This document shows, piece by piece, positions 13,001 to 27,300 of a stretch of DNA of 64,000 nucleotides. The DNA is taken from contig OX419339.1 of assembly GCA_948470475.1 (NCBI GenBank), positions 14,329,863 to 14,393,862 on the forward strand, read 5' to 3'. Numbering within the stretch: position 1 is the first letter of the stretch; each line of letters starts with the position of its first letter. The translations under genes were made by a program, and so were the position numbers. This DNA is from Galaxea fascicularis (taxonomy: Eukaryota > Cnidaria > Anthozoa > Scleractinia > Euphylliidae). Below the pieces are notes generated by a model. That model had not been told where the DNA came from, did no database searches, and saw only the letters and a list, made by a program, of their open reading frames with translations.

Positions 13001-15348
13001 CTGTTAATTATTCTCGTGGGAGAAGTGTACAATAAGTACAGCTGTAAATTAAACCAATGTTGTCAACCCACCGCAGGCACAGAATTTCGCGCCAGAAGTC
13101 CGAGGAAAAGGCACAGCCGCATCAAGGTAACTGCCGTAGGAGTCTGGGTTGAGTCTGCCGTGAAGTTGGGACATAGTTGAGGAGAACTGCTCCATGGGTA
13201 AACCTTCTTGAAGCTGATTGGGTGCGAGGAAGAAAAACAAACAACAAAAACACTGAGATTTACTTTAAGTAACTATAATTTTTGCCTTAAAGGCCTTTGC
13301 AACGGGGTTCACTTTCACAACATGGTTCCCAGCAATTTCTTTTTGCTATCCACCAACACAATCATTATCATTATAAACGATAGCCTCGTTGCACACCCTT
13401 CATCCCTTTTCGAATAGATTCTCATATCCATAATCACATTATGGTACATTATGTACCAAGGTTTTCGCTCTACTACTCAACCATTGCTATGTATGTAATT
13501 TCGAGGAAAAAGTCACTGTGACTTCACCGCATTACGCTTGATGAATGGCGCTCCCCAATATTTGGAAGGGAGACATTCGTAACGCGCTACATCGACATTC
13601 GTTCGACCTTGAAAAATGGTTCCCGGAAGCGTTCGCAACTTGTTTTGTCAGCCACTAAGATCACAACAAATAAATAAATGGGGGTAGTTTCTAAAGAAAC
13701 TGTGGCGCTGCGTCGATGGCGGAGTATTACATGAAAATGTGGTTTTCTCAACTGAGTTGATGACGTTACTTGGTTACCGTAAAAGAATTAAAAAAGCTGA
13801 CGTTTTGAGTGATTGCCCTTCTTCAGAGCGAATCGAGGAATTATCGGTTGTCTGTGGTTTATATGCAGAAAGATGGAGCTATGCTATTGGTGGGAACATC
13901 CTAACGTGAAAAACAGGAGCAGTCAAAGAACATCCAAATATGGCAGAGAGATTGTCCAATCATATTGCCTAAATAGAGTGACAACAAAGCAAACCATCGA
14001 TTTCTAGAAATTTCTAACGTACCAGATCGAAAGCGACGCATGTTGGCTGAACCCGTCAAAAGCCGGGCGGGTTTGGGTTTGTTCGCTAAACCAATTCCGT
14101 GTTCCAAAATAAGAGCGGGTTATTGGGTCAAAGCCCAAGAAAGTTGGCTCCCTGACTCGGAACACTGAGTTGTTGAGTAAGAAAACTTTGGAAGATCCAT
14201 GTCTACTGATCCCGAACTCTGAACGTTATCTGGAACACGGCAATCTTATTGCTAGTTGCAGGTTCCTTTATTGCTGTGGTTCTGTTTTCGCATCATCATT
14301 TCGAGGCCAGACGAATGTTGAACTGGCAATGTTCAGCTCCCAAATGCGAACACATAAATGAAATAAAAAACAAACTGCAGTAAAAGCTACTAAATTAACA
14401 AAGAAACACATCTGAACTGACCGTTAATTCCTCAAGATGATTGACGAGTTGCCTGAGGCAAGGCTCAAGACACGTCTGGTTCAACTTCACATGAGTTTGT
14501 GCTGTTTCGCGCAAAGTCTGAAACAACAGATAACGAGATATTGTCAGTAAGGGTGTTAATATTTGCCTCTAAAATGCTAATACTGTGGAATAAGTGTTCT
14601 TTTATTGATCGCCATTATCCGGTAATCAGTAGCATTCCCCTCAGAATGCGCAGAATGATTAACATGATACGGTTTACTGGAATAACGTACGTAACAACGT
14701 GGAAGGTAAGTGCGCCGTGCAATATGAATTATTGTGGGAAAGTTTTAGTGGGAAAATAGTGCGCGGCCCGCCAAGCATGTGATATGGCACTGGAGGTGAT
14801 ACTGGAAATGAGGCTAGACTTTACGCATGCGTTGTTCTCAGGACGCCTTCGCCAGGAGCGTTCTTTTAGAAACCATAATCCACGTATTCATTTCTTCCTC
14901 AGACGAAATAAGAACAACCAGAATATTTCCTAAGAACGTGCTCAAATTGTCCAGTTTTTGGCGTCTATATTTTCTACATTACCTCCCATAAATTCTAAAA
15001 ATTAACAGACAAAACGTACCTTCATGAGCTTAGTTTTGGTGTTGGTGTCGATCGATGTGTCAGGTGTAAACTCAAAGGATGGTATAGCTTGGTTGGGATA
15101 AAGAGCTGGAAAGTTTATCACAAGTGATACTACATTAGTACCATTAGTTGCACACACTGTACAGCTCCTGTGGCCTGCGTCCATCTGAGAACGAAAATTT
15201 AAAAGCGTTTTGTTACAGGAAGCTACTTTGCGACGTCTCATTGAGAACGTTGCTTTCCATACATGCTCCATTTTTAAACAATTATTGGATGAGGTTTTTG
15301 TAATAAATGAAATGAAAGATATTTTGCATCTTCAAATGGGAACTCGGA

Positions 15349-15379
<31 letters not shown>

Positions 15380-18300
15380 CACGACCCTTCTAGATCTAGT
15401 ACGGATGGTCTAACCACTGAGCTACTGGAGACTCTTGTGGCGAGCACGGGTGAAATGTGGGTATAGACTACGACTGCATCGCGCAGTCACATTAAAGCAT
15501 GTCAGAGATGCAACCAACCAATAACCAAAATAGTCAAGATCGAAACCTTGTTTATTCTGGATATCACTAAACACGAATCCAATAATTGTTTTATCATGCA
15601 TCATACACGATAGTAAACATTCAATTACAAAATAAGACCTAAACGCCATCATTTTGCTTCTTCACCGCTGGCAAGCCACATAAAGCGCGCGAACTTGACA
15701 TGGGAATCGTTAGAAATCATACATAGACATTGTTACAGTTGTACGATGACTACGATCTGCCGTTGGATGCTGTCACAGGCGCTGATTTCGAAAATTCACT
15801 GTACGCTTTCGGTCAATCAGGAAAGAGGTAGCGAGTTTAATGTATAATAATCCAAAGTAACGGTTCCCTGCTGATACTAGTTACCGGCCATACTCTAAAC
15901 TGCTAATAAGAATCCCTCGTATATAATGGCCTATTCTTATATGTCTGCCTAAACAGTTCGCAATGTAAAGCTGTCAGTGTAGCATAAGTGACACAACAGA
16001 TTGGTAGTGTGTATTACCTCCTTAACAAATGTGTAAACGAAGATATTATTGCGCTTGTTTTGTCAGTGGAAGTTCTGTCCTTCATGTCCACCGTCAGAAA
16101 ACTATTAAATAGTTTGTCTGACGATAGGCATTAAGGGATAGACATCTTAAAACTGATCCATTCAATTATTTCTTTGCGCTAACATAAGATCTCACGCAAT
16201 GCACAGAGTGTTGAAATTATCATCCTGTGCTGTAGGAGAGTGGCTGATTTAAGATTAAAACTTAAAATTATTACCAACGTTAGTGTAGTCACGTTCTTCT
16301 GTATTCCATGTAAACACCTAAATGTCTGCGAATTTTTTCTTTTCAATTTATTAGATGTGACTCTAAAATTTGGCCAGCTTACTGACTTTGAGTTGCTTTC
16401 TCTAACGGTGCCAAAGGATATTTGTTACCTGGGTCCAGTTGTTCGAAAGCCGATTAACCTAATCCAGGATTAGCGTAAACTTTGGTTGCAGTTTTCAACT
16501 TTTGGATGAAAGTTGTTTCGGCTGCTTTTTGTTTTTCAGGATTGACTTCCCCTAATCTAAAATTTTGCAGAATATCAGCAATGAACAACGTTTGGGGAAA
16601 GAGAATTAAGCTCCTTGATAAAATTTAATCTTGGATTAGCGTTAATCGGCTTTCGAACAACCGGGTCCTGGGCTCCATGAAACATTGAAATTACTATGGT
16701 AACAGAAATATTTGCAGCTATTTTCTGCCCCTTCTAAGGCTTTACAAATATGTACATCTTCAAATAAGTTATTTATTTACTTTTTTTTTCTTATAACCTG
16801 GTATAGCGCAGCGTTTGTTTACTAGCTTGACGGAAAGTGACATGAAACAGCTAATTATTTTACCTGCTCCACAATTACATTTGGAATGTTGACGTTTATT
16901 AGAGCAAACTCCTGCTGCAGCGTGTGTGGTTGCAAAGCTAAATCAGGTATGACATCAGCGGAATCAATGATGACAGACTCGGAAATAGCCGACTCCAGCA
17001 ATTCATCAGACATGGACAGTGTTGTTTCACTTGTGGTATGTGGGGGAAAATTCCCAGTGGTATCACCACTGCAGGCCTATGCATTTAGGTCCACAGAAAA
17101 AAAAAATGTTATGGAAAAACAAACATGAAGTAATGTTAATTTGGGAAAGTGAAGTGGTCATAATACAAATTTTATGCCAGTTTGCTGCTTCTCATTGATA
17201 CCGCAGCTTTCAGTTACTTTCATGTTGGCTGTGGTTTCATTGTCTGTCTCACTGTGGAGAAATTATACCATTTTGGTTTACTAATGGTCAGATTTAAGTG
17301 AATTGTGGGTAGATCCAGTCCTTTGTGGGGTCAAACGGTCAAAATTACAATTTCAAATTACGTCTTAAAATGGCCGTTTGCCCCTACAAAGGACTGGATC
17401 TACCCACAATCCACCTGGAAATTATCATTAGCAAAATGGTGTATTTGCAGCAATCATGCAATAGCATGCATGTACCACATGCAATAGCCTTGAACAGTAC
17501 TGGATTTTAATACGTTTGGTGCTCTATGATACCAGCACTCCCCTTTTAATGGAAAGTACACCAGATGTCTGCCATACCAACCTGAGGGATTGCAGCCACA
17601 ATACTCTCAGCTACTCGTTGCCACAGTAAATTGGGCATATCACCATTTTACAGTGAGCTAGTTCAGTTCAAGGAGAATTTAAACATTGACTGTGTTTTCC
17701 CAACGATATCTGCACCCACCCCAATAATAAAGACTTTTTACTAAATTGAGCAATCTTCCATCAGCAACACTCCTGCAGAAATTCCAGTTAGCCTTTTACT
17801 TTCTCTATATGCTCTCACCCCCTCAAATTTCCTGTGTACCTGGTTCTTGCCTGTAAGATCCCAACCCAACCCCACCAGAAATTTCTGTGATCTTCGATTA
17901 TGCCGTGACTATGGAATAGATATTTTTCTGACACCACATTATAAAACATTCAGAATTGAAGGAGACAATTCCCTAGGTAGGTGGTGTTTCACTGACAATT
18001 GTCATGAAGTATTCTGATAGGTAGAGCAACCTGGCCCATACAAAACCTCTTAATATGATAAATTATTGTCTGTGAAACACCATGTACCTACCCTCAATTC
18101 TATCTTTGACAGCTGCAGAAAAAGGTACAAAAACTATTCCAACAGAGTGGCCTTTAACTGACACATGAAAATGAAAACAGAGTTGTGATTTGCGCATGGG
18201 GCCTAACAAAGAGTGCACAAACTTTTAAGTTATTATGGGCAAGACAAACCACTTATCCATGGAAATTTGAGAGCTTAAGGCTATGGCAGTTTTGTTAAGA

Positions 18301-21300
18301 TGACAATCTATAGCTGCGGGTTTACCCTTTCCTCTCAAACTTACCATGACAATGCCTCTATCAATCGCCCACATTCTTAGAGACTGGTCCTTTGCCCATG
18401 TGATAAGTTGAAACTGTTCATCTTCTGAGCCTGGAAAGAGGCATTTCATGTATGGTAAACAAATAATCTGTAACAATGCTATTAGTTTGCATTGACTGTA
18501 AGTGTGCGTTCACTTGAACACAATTCCTTAGTTGCAATAATATTACTGGTACATAAACTCACACAGTTTTTGCAAATATCTGTATCTACGTTTACGGCTC
18601 TGCAAAAGACACTTACATAGATTTAAGGGTTCATGCCTAAGGTACGCACATTGCAGTGCAAAATTAACTTAAGCCAAAATGTGCATCTGAACCTGAACCT
18701 GAACCTGATGTCAGGAGCACAGATGTACCTGAGCATTTAAGGACAATGTCTCCATTAATTTTGTTAGTGTGCAAGAGTGCTGCACATCAAAATAGTGATA
18801 GCCAAAGACAATAACATTTATTTGGACAGTGAAGATCAGAGTAGAGAACCAACAGATCCAGCCCAATTATGATAGTGAGTCCGGGAATCGAACCTGGGAC
18901 ACATTGGTGGGAGTCAAGTGCTCTCACCACTGCACCAACCCTGCTCCCCTGAAATGAAATCCATACAAATCACACTCACCAGCTATCCTTTGAGATCTCC
19001 ACTGAAATTCTAACACAACATCACTGTGGCCAACAAAAGTATTCACAGGAGAGGCTATAGGTGAGTTCATGTCGAAAATATTCCACAATGACAAGCTGTT
19101 CTCTCCCCTTCGTAACTGAGGCACAGTAACTGTGACAAGTCCCTCTCCAAATGGCTTAAAATCAAAAGACAAAATTAAATAATTGCATTTTCAATCATAG
19201 CTGCTTCATTCACCTTATGCTCAGTTCGCTGAATGTGTAATGTCACTGCCAAAAATAACAAACTTACAGTGAACCTTGCTCTCCAGACTGGGCAATTTGC
19301 ATTCAACTTGTTATCTGGATGTAGAGGTCGTTCAGTATTCCACAGCTATGATGGACACAAAGGGAAACACTTCACATTATTGCATTCATTGGCGCAAACA
19401 TTGAAGTAGTCCCTATTGTAGCAATTTTGGCAATAATATTGTTATTTTCACTGCTGAGCAAACATGAATGAACCTTTTCTTTTCTTGTTTTATGAATCAC
19501 TTGATGTACATTTTTTTGGCAACACACCAAAACATTCTGATGATGATCCAAGCTGCTCAATCGAGGACAATGAAACCAAGATGAATGGTTTTCCTGCCAG
19601 CTTAACACACTGCATGATAGGGTGGGTGTTATACAGGATCTCAGGTTTTATGCTTTGACATGAAATGATTTTTATTTCTTGCCATATGGTAGCAATTCAT
19701 ATAGCTTGGTCACCCTCCCAGCTCTCTGTCAGTGTAGCATGCCTATTTGGCAGAAGTACACTGGCCAGTAGAAGTGTCAGAGACTGGAACTAATATTATG
19801 GATTGCATGATTTGAGCAGACTTGAGTTGATGATACCAAACCCACGTGGTATATCAATTTCGTTCAATAGGTAATTTCGTTAAATAGCAAGAAAGATATG
19901 TGTCAAGGCCGGAAATTAACTTTTACTTCGCTTGCATGCAACATTGCATACAATGTAGAGTATAACAGATAAGCGTTTTGTGATATGAGTTCAGTTGACC
20001 ATGTAAACCAGTCGAGAGAAGTACCTAACCAGTTGAGTTTCAACCAGTTAAGAAAGGAGCCCCTGAGCCAATAAACCTGCCTGTGGATCTGTGAGTATAA
20101 ATTGTCCTGATTTAATTTTCCCTTTATGAGATTCGTTGGGAATCGTAATTTTTGGAGGCTAGCATTTCCCACAGAATAAATTTTGTTGCTTGTCTACGCT
20201 ACATTCCTGGACAAAATTCCTTGGGACAGTCATGCAAAACTCATAATTATCGATGATTTGAGCATTACTTCAAAAAGCACTGTATATTTTAAAACTCTGT
20301 TACAGTTCCCTCCTCCTCCTCCACCCAATAAAATGTTAAAAGTCAGAAAAAATTGTGAGTTCATGTTTTCAACATTGTAGGTGGGGTAGGGAAAGAAGTT
20401 ACACACATGTAGCTTGAATCTCGCATGACTCTTTGTAATCACGTGTTTGTAAAGAACCACAAGTACACATTAATTTTGTCCCAAGACTTTTGTCCGTGGT
20501 TGTAGTCTCTGGTATGCCAGTCAGTGAGCCTTGTTGCTTTTGTTTGCCAATAAAGTGCTGTAGCATTCTCTAGTGGCAGACAAACAGCATGCAGGGTGCA
20601 TGCGTGAAATTATCACAGGGCTGTCACTAATTTTTGAAGTAGATGGGGATATACAAAAAGTAGCTGGGGATTTGAGTTGCTGTAGGGAAGTCAACATGCT
20701 GGTTTTACATAAAAAATGCCGAGGATAAACCTCAAAATTAGAGGGGAAAATCCCTAGCACCCTGTCCTTAATGACAGCCCTGTTATCAATGTTGTCATCC
20801 CTGTAAAACCAGTCAACTCTTTCAACTAACCTTGACTGTAGCATCATTACTACAAGTTGCAAGTGTTGTGCCACTGGAACGGGACCAATCCAGACCATGG
20901 ATCTTGGATTGGTGAGCTGTGATATAGACCACAGCGGTGTTACCTTTCTGTAACAAAGGAAAATACAAAGAGATCACCAAGGTAGCAATATATCTTGAAA
21001 GAGCAGCTGAAACACTGGTAGAAAGCTATCTTACAACAGAGTTTGTATAAAAGAACAAAATCTTCTCATTATGCATGAAAAACTTGAAACACTTATTAAT
21101 AAAGAAATCGCAATTGCTAAAAAAGTACTTCCAAAATATTATTGCACTTGGGCTGTTCTGCTTTAAATCTGCGTACTGTCTTAACATTCTATATCATCCT
21201 TGTTAGTTGTAAATATTCCTTAGTTCCTTAGTTTCTTTTTTGTTTGTTTTTTTTTTCCATTGGTATCATTGGGTACTCGTTGTACCTCTTTCCTGTTAGT

Positions 21301-24300
21301 ACCTTATTATTCTTGTTATTTTTTTTTGTTCGTTGTTGTTTAGCATAGATAGTGTGTGTTCTCGTTGTTTCTTCCACAAATAAATTATAAAAAAAAAGAA
21401 TGATTATCTGTGAAAGATCTACTAAAAAACAAAAAACAACACACAAATGCAAATTAATGTAAGTCAGGTCATTTATTTGCAAGCACACAGGAAAATAGAA
21501 GTGTCCTTTTTGAATGGATTCTCAGGTAAAAATACTCAATGCATCTCTGCATGCCAGCATGGCATTTTTAGTTGTGTTTTGCCCACTGGAGTGAAACTCT
21601 TGAAAACTGACAGACTGCTAACTGTCCCTTCCTAAACACTCCAGAAAGTGAAATATTGTTGTCAACGGAAAGAACTACCAAAGTTTTTCAGCTTGCCTAC
21701 TCGGCTATCCAAAAAAAAAAAAATAATGCAGTCTTAAAAAAGAATCTTTAATCAACTTCTCCTAAGTAAGTGAAAACTATATTAGGAGAGATAAATTACA
21801 TGTACAAGAGTAAAAGGTTTCAAATTAAAAATTAATAAATAAATAGATAAATATCAAATACATCAATTAAAAAAAGTGTTTTTTTTAATTTAAAAAAAAT
21901 TAAACTAAAAAATAAAAGAACAATGGTTCTTTTTTCTGCAGTTCAGACGGACTCCAAAGAAAACCCCAAGTCCACATAAAATAGTTTTGACATTGTTAAA
22001 CCTTGGTTTAAACTGTTTAACCACTGCCCATGCAGCCTTCCTCAGCGTTGTCACTAGAATTTTAAGTGGATGGATGAATGAGTTTTCAAGTAGCACTACA
22101 GATTGTAATGAGCACGAAGCTCACAAAGGCAATTTCCTGCATTCTTTGGCAAAAGCAGCTGGAACCAAGTGCTCTTATAGACGGCAGAAATCCTACCGGC
22201 TCCATGCCACCCCCAAGGAATTTTTCACCCCTCCAGAAGACCATAGAAGACTATGACTGATGAATTGTCCCCCACCTCAAACCTTAAAGACTTTTTAATA
22301 TCCTGTGAGGGAACTACTTAACATTAATTTTCTGAAAAGAGAACACTGTAAGATTTCAACTGCAAAAGAAAAGAACTTGGTGCAAGAGCTAAGGATGTAT
22401 GGGCACAACTTGAGTCTTGAAATTGGATACCATTGCTGCTTCATTGTTACAACTCTACTTTGCTTGCTGATTAGATCTGGTGTTAAAAACATAATATCAC
22501 TCTGTTTTTTTTCTCTGAGTAAAGGAATAAAATCAAAGAATGAGCTTTACATTCCCTTGATTTAAAGAAAACTTGATTTAATGCTTGAAACATTATATTT
22601 CCTTTTGTTGTAGCCAAAAACAGTAAAACAAAACACTAATAACTCACATATGCTTAAATACAGTGCATTGTGCAACACAATTTACTGATTATACACAAAC
22701 CCTTAGATCCCAGATCCTGACATCTCCATCATGGCTTGTTGCAAGAACATGCTGATTGACTCTGTTCCATTTGACTTGTGAGGCACCAACTGGAATGGGG
22801 TGTGGATTATCATTTTAAAAAGAATTGCCATTGCGTGTACGTGAGCACATTTTCAGTGATAGGACCTCGCATATTTTTAAACATTTACAAAATTCTGAAC
22901 ATTGCCGCAATTTATGCTCTAGTGACTGTTTTAGCATCCTAGATCACGCTTCCACCACCTTCCAACTTAAGATAAAAGAAGCCATTCATATTCAATGGGA
23001 AAAACCTACAGTTAATCATCAACTTTATCGTGTTAATTTAAAACTTTCTCTGTAATAATGTTCATTGCCATGGTTCCTTTTGTTCTTACACTTAATTAGC
23101 ATTTTGTTTCACACTATATATTCAACTCTGTACTTTGTACTGATTTAAACTGAAGATGACAGAAGTTTCTGTCAAAACATGTTTTTGAAAAGTGTCATGT
23201 TGTTTCTGCGAATTTCGTTATGCCTGCTGCTATCAAGACCAATTGCCATTAAGATTGTCTAATTTCATGTATGCAGACCAGTGTACAATAAGAACAAGAT
23301 ATCCTGGCAAATTGATTACTACAAGTACGCTGTAAAGTACTACACTGTATTAAACCTGTAACTCTGATTAAATGAAAGGTAATAGATAGAAAGGGCAGTA
23401 AGATAGAGGAGTAAGTTTCCAAAGTTTGAAAATCTAAGATGGTGGCCTTACACATAAACATGTTATTATTATTTTTCAGCTGCACTAGCCCAACAAAAAG
23501 ACTCTTGCATTACACACTGATTAAGGCATTGAACATACCAATTGCTTGCAATGAGCTCGCTGGCTTTTTCCTATCCCTATAAGTAACATGAATGGAAAAT
23601 ATATAAAATTACTAATCTTATTAATAGCATTACCAGTACCGGTAAGTACTGTTACGATATCAATGTTGTCATAACCACCTCTTCACCTCAGCAGAATATT
23701 AAGAGGATAAGAAGCAGTTTTCTTTGTATGAGGAGGCTACAAGAATACAATTCCAATATTGTCCAGTACAAAGTTCTGAAATTGCAGCACTTTGGACTAA
23801 CTAAGGGAAGATGTTCTACTGTAGGTTGAAATGTCAATGATCTACTGACTCGAACTCTAAGTTTCATGGAACTGATGCACAGCTACTATTACCATTAATA
23901 TTATTATTAATGGTGTAACAATTACTGGTATTTTTTCAATATAATCGGGACTAAAAGCAATAATAATATACAATATTGGTGGATACAATAAAGTTCACAA
24001 ATTAATGGAGGATGGAGATCTTTTGTGTCTGTAACATGTGACACAGTGTGAACATGACTTGTGATGATGGAGGCATGTAACTGGCTTTGGAAAAATGGTG
24101 CTTGTGTTTGGAAAAACAGTGTTCTTGTTTATTAATAAGCACCAGTGCATGACAAAGTTATGTTAATTGCATTTTGTCTAGGCTCCATTTATTTTAGTCT
24201 TTGAACTACATCTTAATATCTAGGCCACTTCAGTCTGTGTGAACCCGCACCAAATCTGAAGTCAATTGGCTAATTACATACATTTGCGAAAAAAATTGTA

Positions 24301-27300
24301 AAGTAGATCCAACACATCCGGGTGCCATTTTTGTTTAATAACAACCCCATTCTACTTCAAATAAGGATTTCTAATTTGAACTCATATCCAGACTTCAAGC
24401 TGGCACAAGTGATGTTCCTGGTATTACCCTACAACAAGGTGATTAAAAACTAAACCATTGACTTACTTTTCAAAAATAAATGTTTCAGCTTTTGCCTGGC
24501 TCAAACTGGGTATATTTGAATTTAAACCCCCTCCTACATGCCTGTGGTAATGATTTTTACCTCAAGTCCCAGATGTAAATAAACTGATCCATTGAACAGG
24601 TTGACAGAAGCTGAGGGTCAAACCAAGACCAGTTAAGATCACTGCAAGAAGAAAATCAGTTTATTATGCAAGATTGAATAACATGCATGCTCATCCTGCA
24701 TTCTTGGAATTGAAAATCATCTTAAGTTATCTTTCTACATGAAAAAAACTATAATTATGCCATCATCACATTTATGTATTTATTTCTTGTATTCCTTTGT
24801 ACTGTAAGTTTGAATATCATCTTTTGCAATTCCAAGGAGTTTACTAATTGCAAACTAAGTTACTCTTATCAAATGGGAAAGCTACACTTTAAAAATAATT
24901 AATGATCTGGTTTTACTAAAGCCTTATCAAACTTACTTTGTGTCTTGATCAACTTACAGTAAGAGTTTAAGTTTATGTAATATCTGATCAGTAAAAAACA
25001 TTACCTAATCGACCTTGTGTGACCTTTCAGAATTTGCTGCTGAAGGCCATTGCCATCCACAAAGGACCAGATCTCTGTTTTTTGGTTTGACTAGACCAAA
25101 AGATTTAAAAGTAAAGAATAAATTGTTTCACTCTACTGACAAATGCATCCTATAACTACAGTGTCAAGATGACACACAGCTAAAAGTCTTTTTGAACTCC
25201 CTCAAAATAATTTCTATAATCTTGTATAATGTGTTGTAAGCAACCATGTAGCTCAGTAGGAGAGGGTGCAAGAGCCAGAGCACTAAGCAGAAGGTCATGG
25301 GCTCAATCTCCAGACCACAACACAAACCAGGCTCTTAAAATAATATTAGAAAAAAAAAGGGGATTGGTACACTGTAAGTTCATGCTGAGGTGGAGGTATA
25401 CACCATCATTTGAAGACCTGAAGGCATGTTTCAGAAGAAGAACAAAGAATATTCCAAAGAGCGTTGGAGCCCATACACAGCCTTGCTTCACTCCAATTTT
25501 ACCCCAAACTCATCTGAGATGTCCCCGGTGCTCATCATGCCGTCATGATATGACTTTACAAGCCTCAACAGTTGTTCACAACAGTTGTTAACAATACTGG
25601 TGCTAAAAAACGTGCGATAAGCACTTGCCTATTGCTTGTGCTTCTCTTGTGTCCTTAAAAAATTCCTGTGTGAATTTCTCAGAAATGCTCTGGAAGCATT
25701 TTTCAGTGATAGAGTGCACAGTTACATGTACTGTGGTAGTACAGGTAATTTCCTTGTAGCTAGTTAGCTAAAGGAATCTACTACTGATCTATTACGAGTT
25801 CGTTATGTTGATGAGTGAGAAGTGGGTTGTTTGTAGACTAAACAGAACGCAGGGTTGTTGGAACAGCAACAAGGTTATTTATTCCAAACGAAAGTAGTAA
25901 ACTCAGCACAAGACTTCACAATAAGCTCACACTAGGCTTGTAAAATTATATTCGACCTCCGTCACACTTCAATACTCACCGCCTCCGCCAAATGTATAAA
26001 CGACCTCTGTCACACTTCAATAAACACAGCCTCTGCCAAATGTATACACGACCTCTGTCACTTTCACTCTTCTCTCCAAGACTCTAAGACACTCTTCTTT
26101 ACTTTTAGACTCTAAGAGACTCTGCTTAAAGAAAAACTCTAAAGCTACACCGATCGGCTTATATACTGTTACGAAAAATATATATTGCGTGACTCGCGTT
26201 ACTGTCTGGAAGTGTCTAGAAGCTTCTGCATATTTAATTAGTGTTTTATCATCGTGATTCAGCAATTCTATTTTAAGCCGTTTGCGTAGTAGCTGTAAAT
26301 AGTTTTTCATTGTAATGTTTCTTTATTTAGTCGAGCCGGAAAGTTCTAGAATCTTTTGTGGTAAAGTATATAAGCCCGTCGGTGTAGCCTTCGAGTTTCT
26401 CTTAGAGAAGCAGAGTGTTTGTTGAAGAAAGTGAAGAGAAGTAAGTCTGAGAGCTGAGAGCTGAGAGTAGCTGGCGGAGGCCGTGTTTATTGAAGTTGAC
26501 AGAGGTCGTTTATACAGTTGGCAGAGGCCGTGTTTATTGAAGTTGACAGAGGTCGTTTATACAGTTGGCAGAGGCCGTGTTTATTGAAGTGTAACAGAGG
26601 TCGTGTACATTTGGCAGAGGCTGTGAGTATTGGAGTTTGACGGAGGTCGAGTATAATTTTACAAGCCTAGAGTGAGCTTATAGTAAAGCCTTGTGTGGAG
26701 TTTACTACTTTCATTTGGAATAAATAACCTTGTTGCTGTTCCGACAACCCTGCGTTCTGTTTAGTCTACAAACAACCCACTTCTCACTCGTCACAACACA
26801 ATCGAACTCGTAACATTGGGGGCCTGTCCGTGAAGTGAGTGAGTTAAAGAGTGGAATTCAAGGAACTGTTTGTTGTCTACCGTTAACCAGGAAAGGATCA
26901 CAACTTCGAAGAAAGTGGCTGTGCTGTGAAAGCAAGTGATACGAGTGGAAGAGTATTGGAATTTTAACGCTGTGAAATGGAGAAATTTATTCAACTTGGT
27001 AAAGAGTTCGGTCTCGATGGAGCTGAGCTGCTTGCATTCGTTGAGAAACATAGAGAGGAAGAACGTGAAGAGAAGCGCCTTGAAGACGAGAGAAAGCGTC
27101 AGGAGGAAGAAAAACAAGAACGACTTAGGCAGCTTGAAGAAGAAAAACAAGAGAAATTTAGGCAGCTTGAAGAACAAAGGAGGCGCGAAGATGATGAGAG
27201 AAGGCGCGAAGATGAAGAAAAACAAGAGAGACGTAGGCAGCTTGAAGAAGAAAAACAGGAAAGACAGAGACGTGAAGAAGAAGAGAGAGAGGAGAGACGT

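Noticed and set aside
15350..15437. Functional tRNA gene on the minus strand
   Set aside because: A and B boxes and partial acceptor pairing are present, but the anticodon arm does not fold and the position inside a repeat suggests a SINE head.
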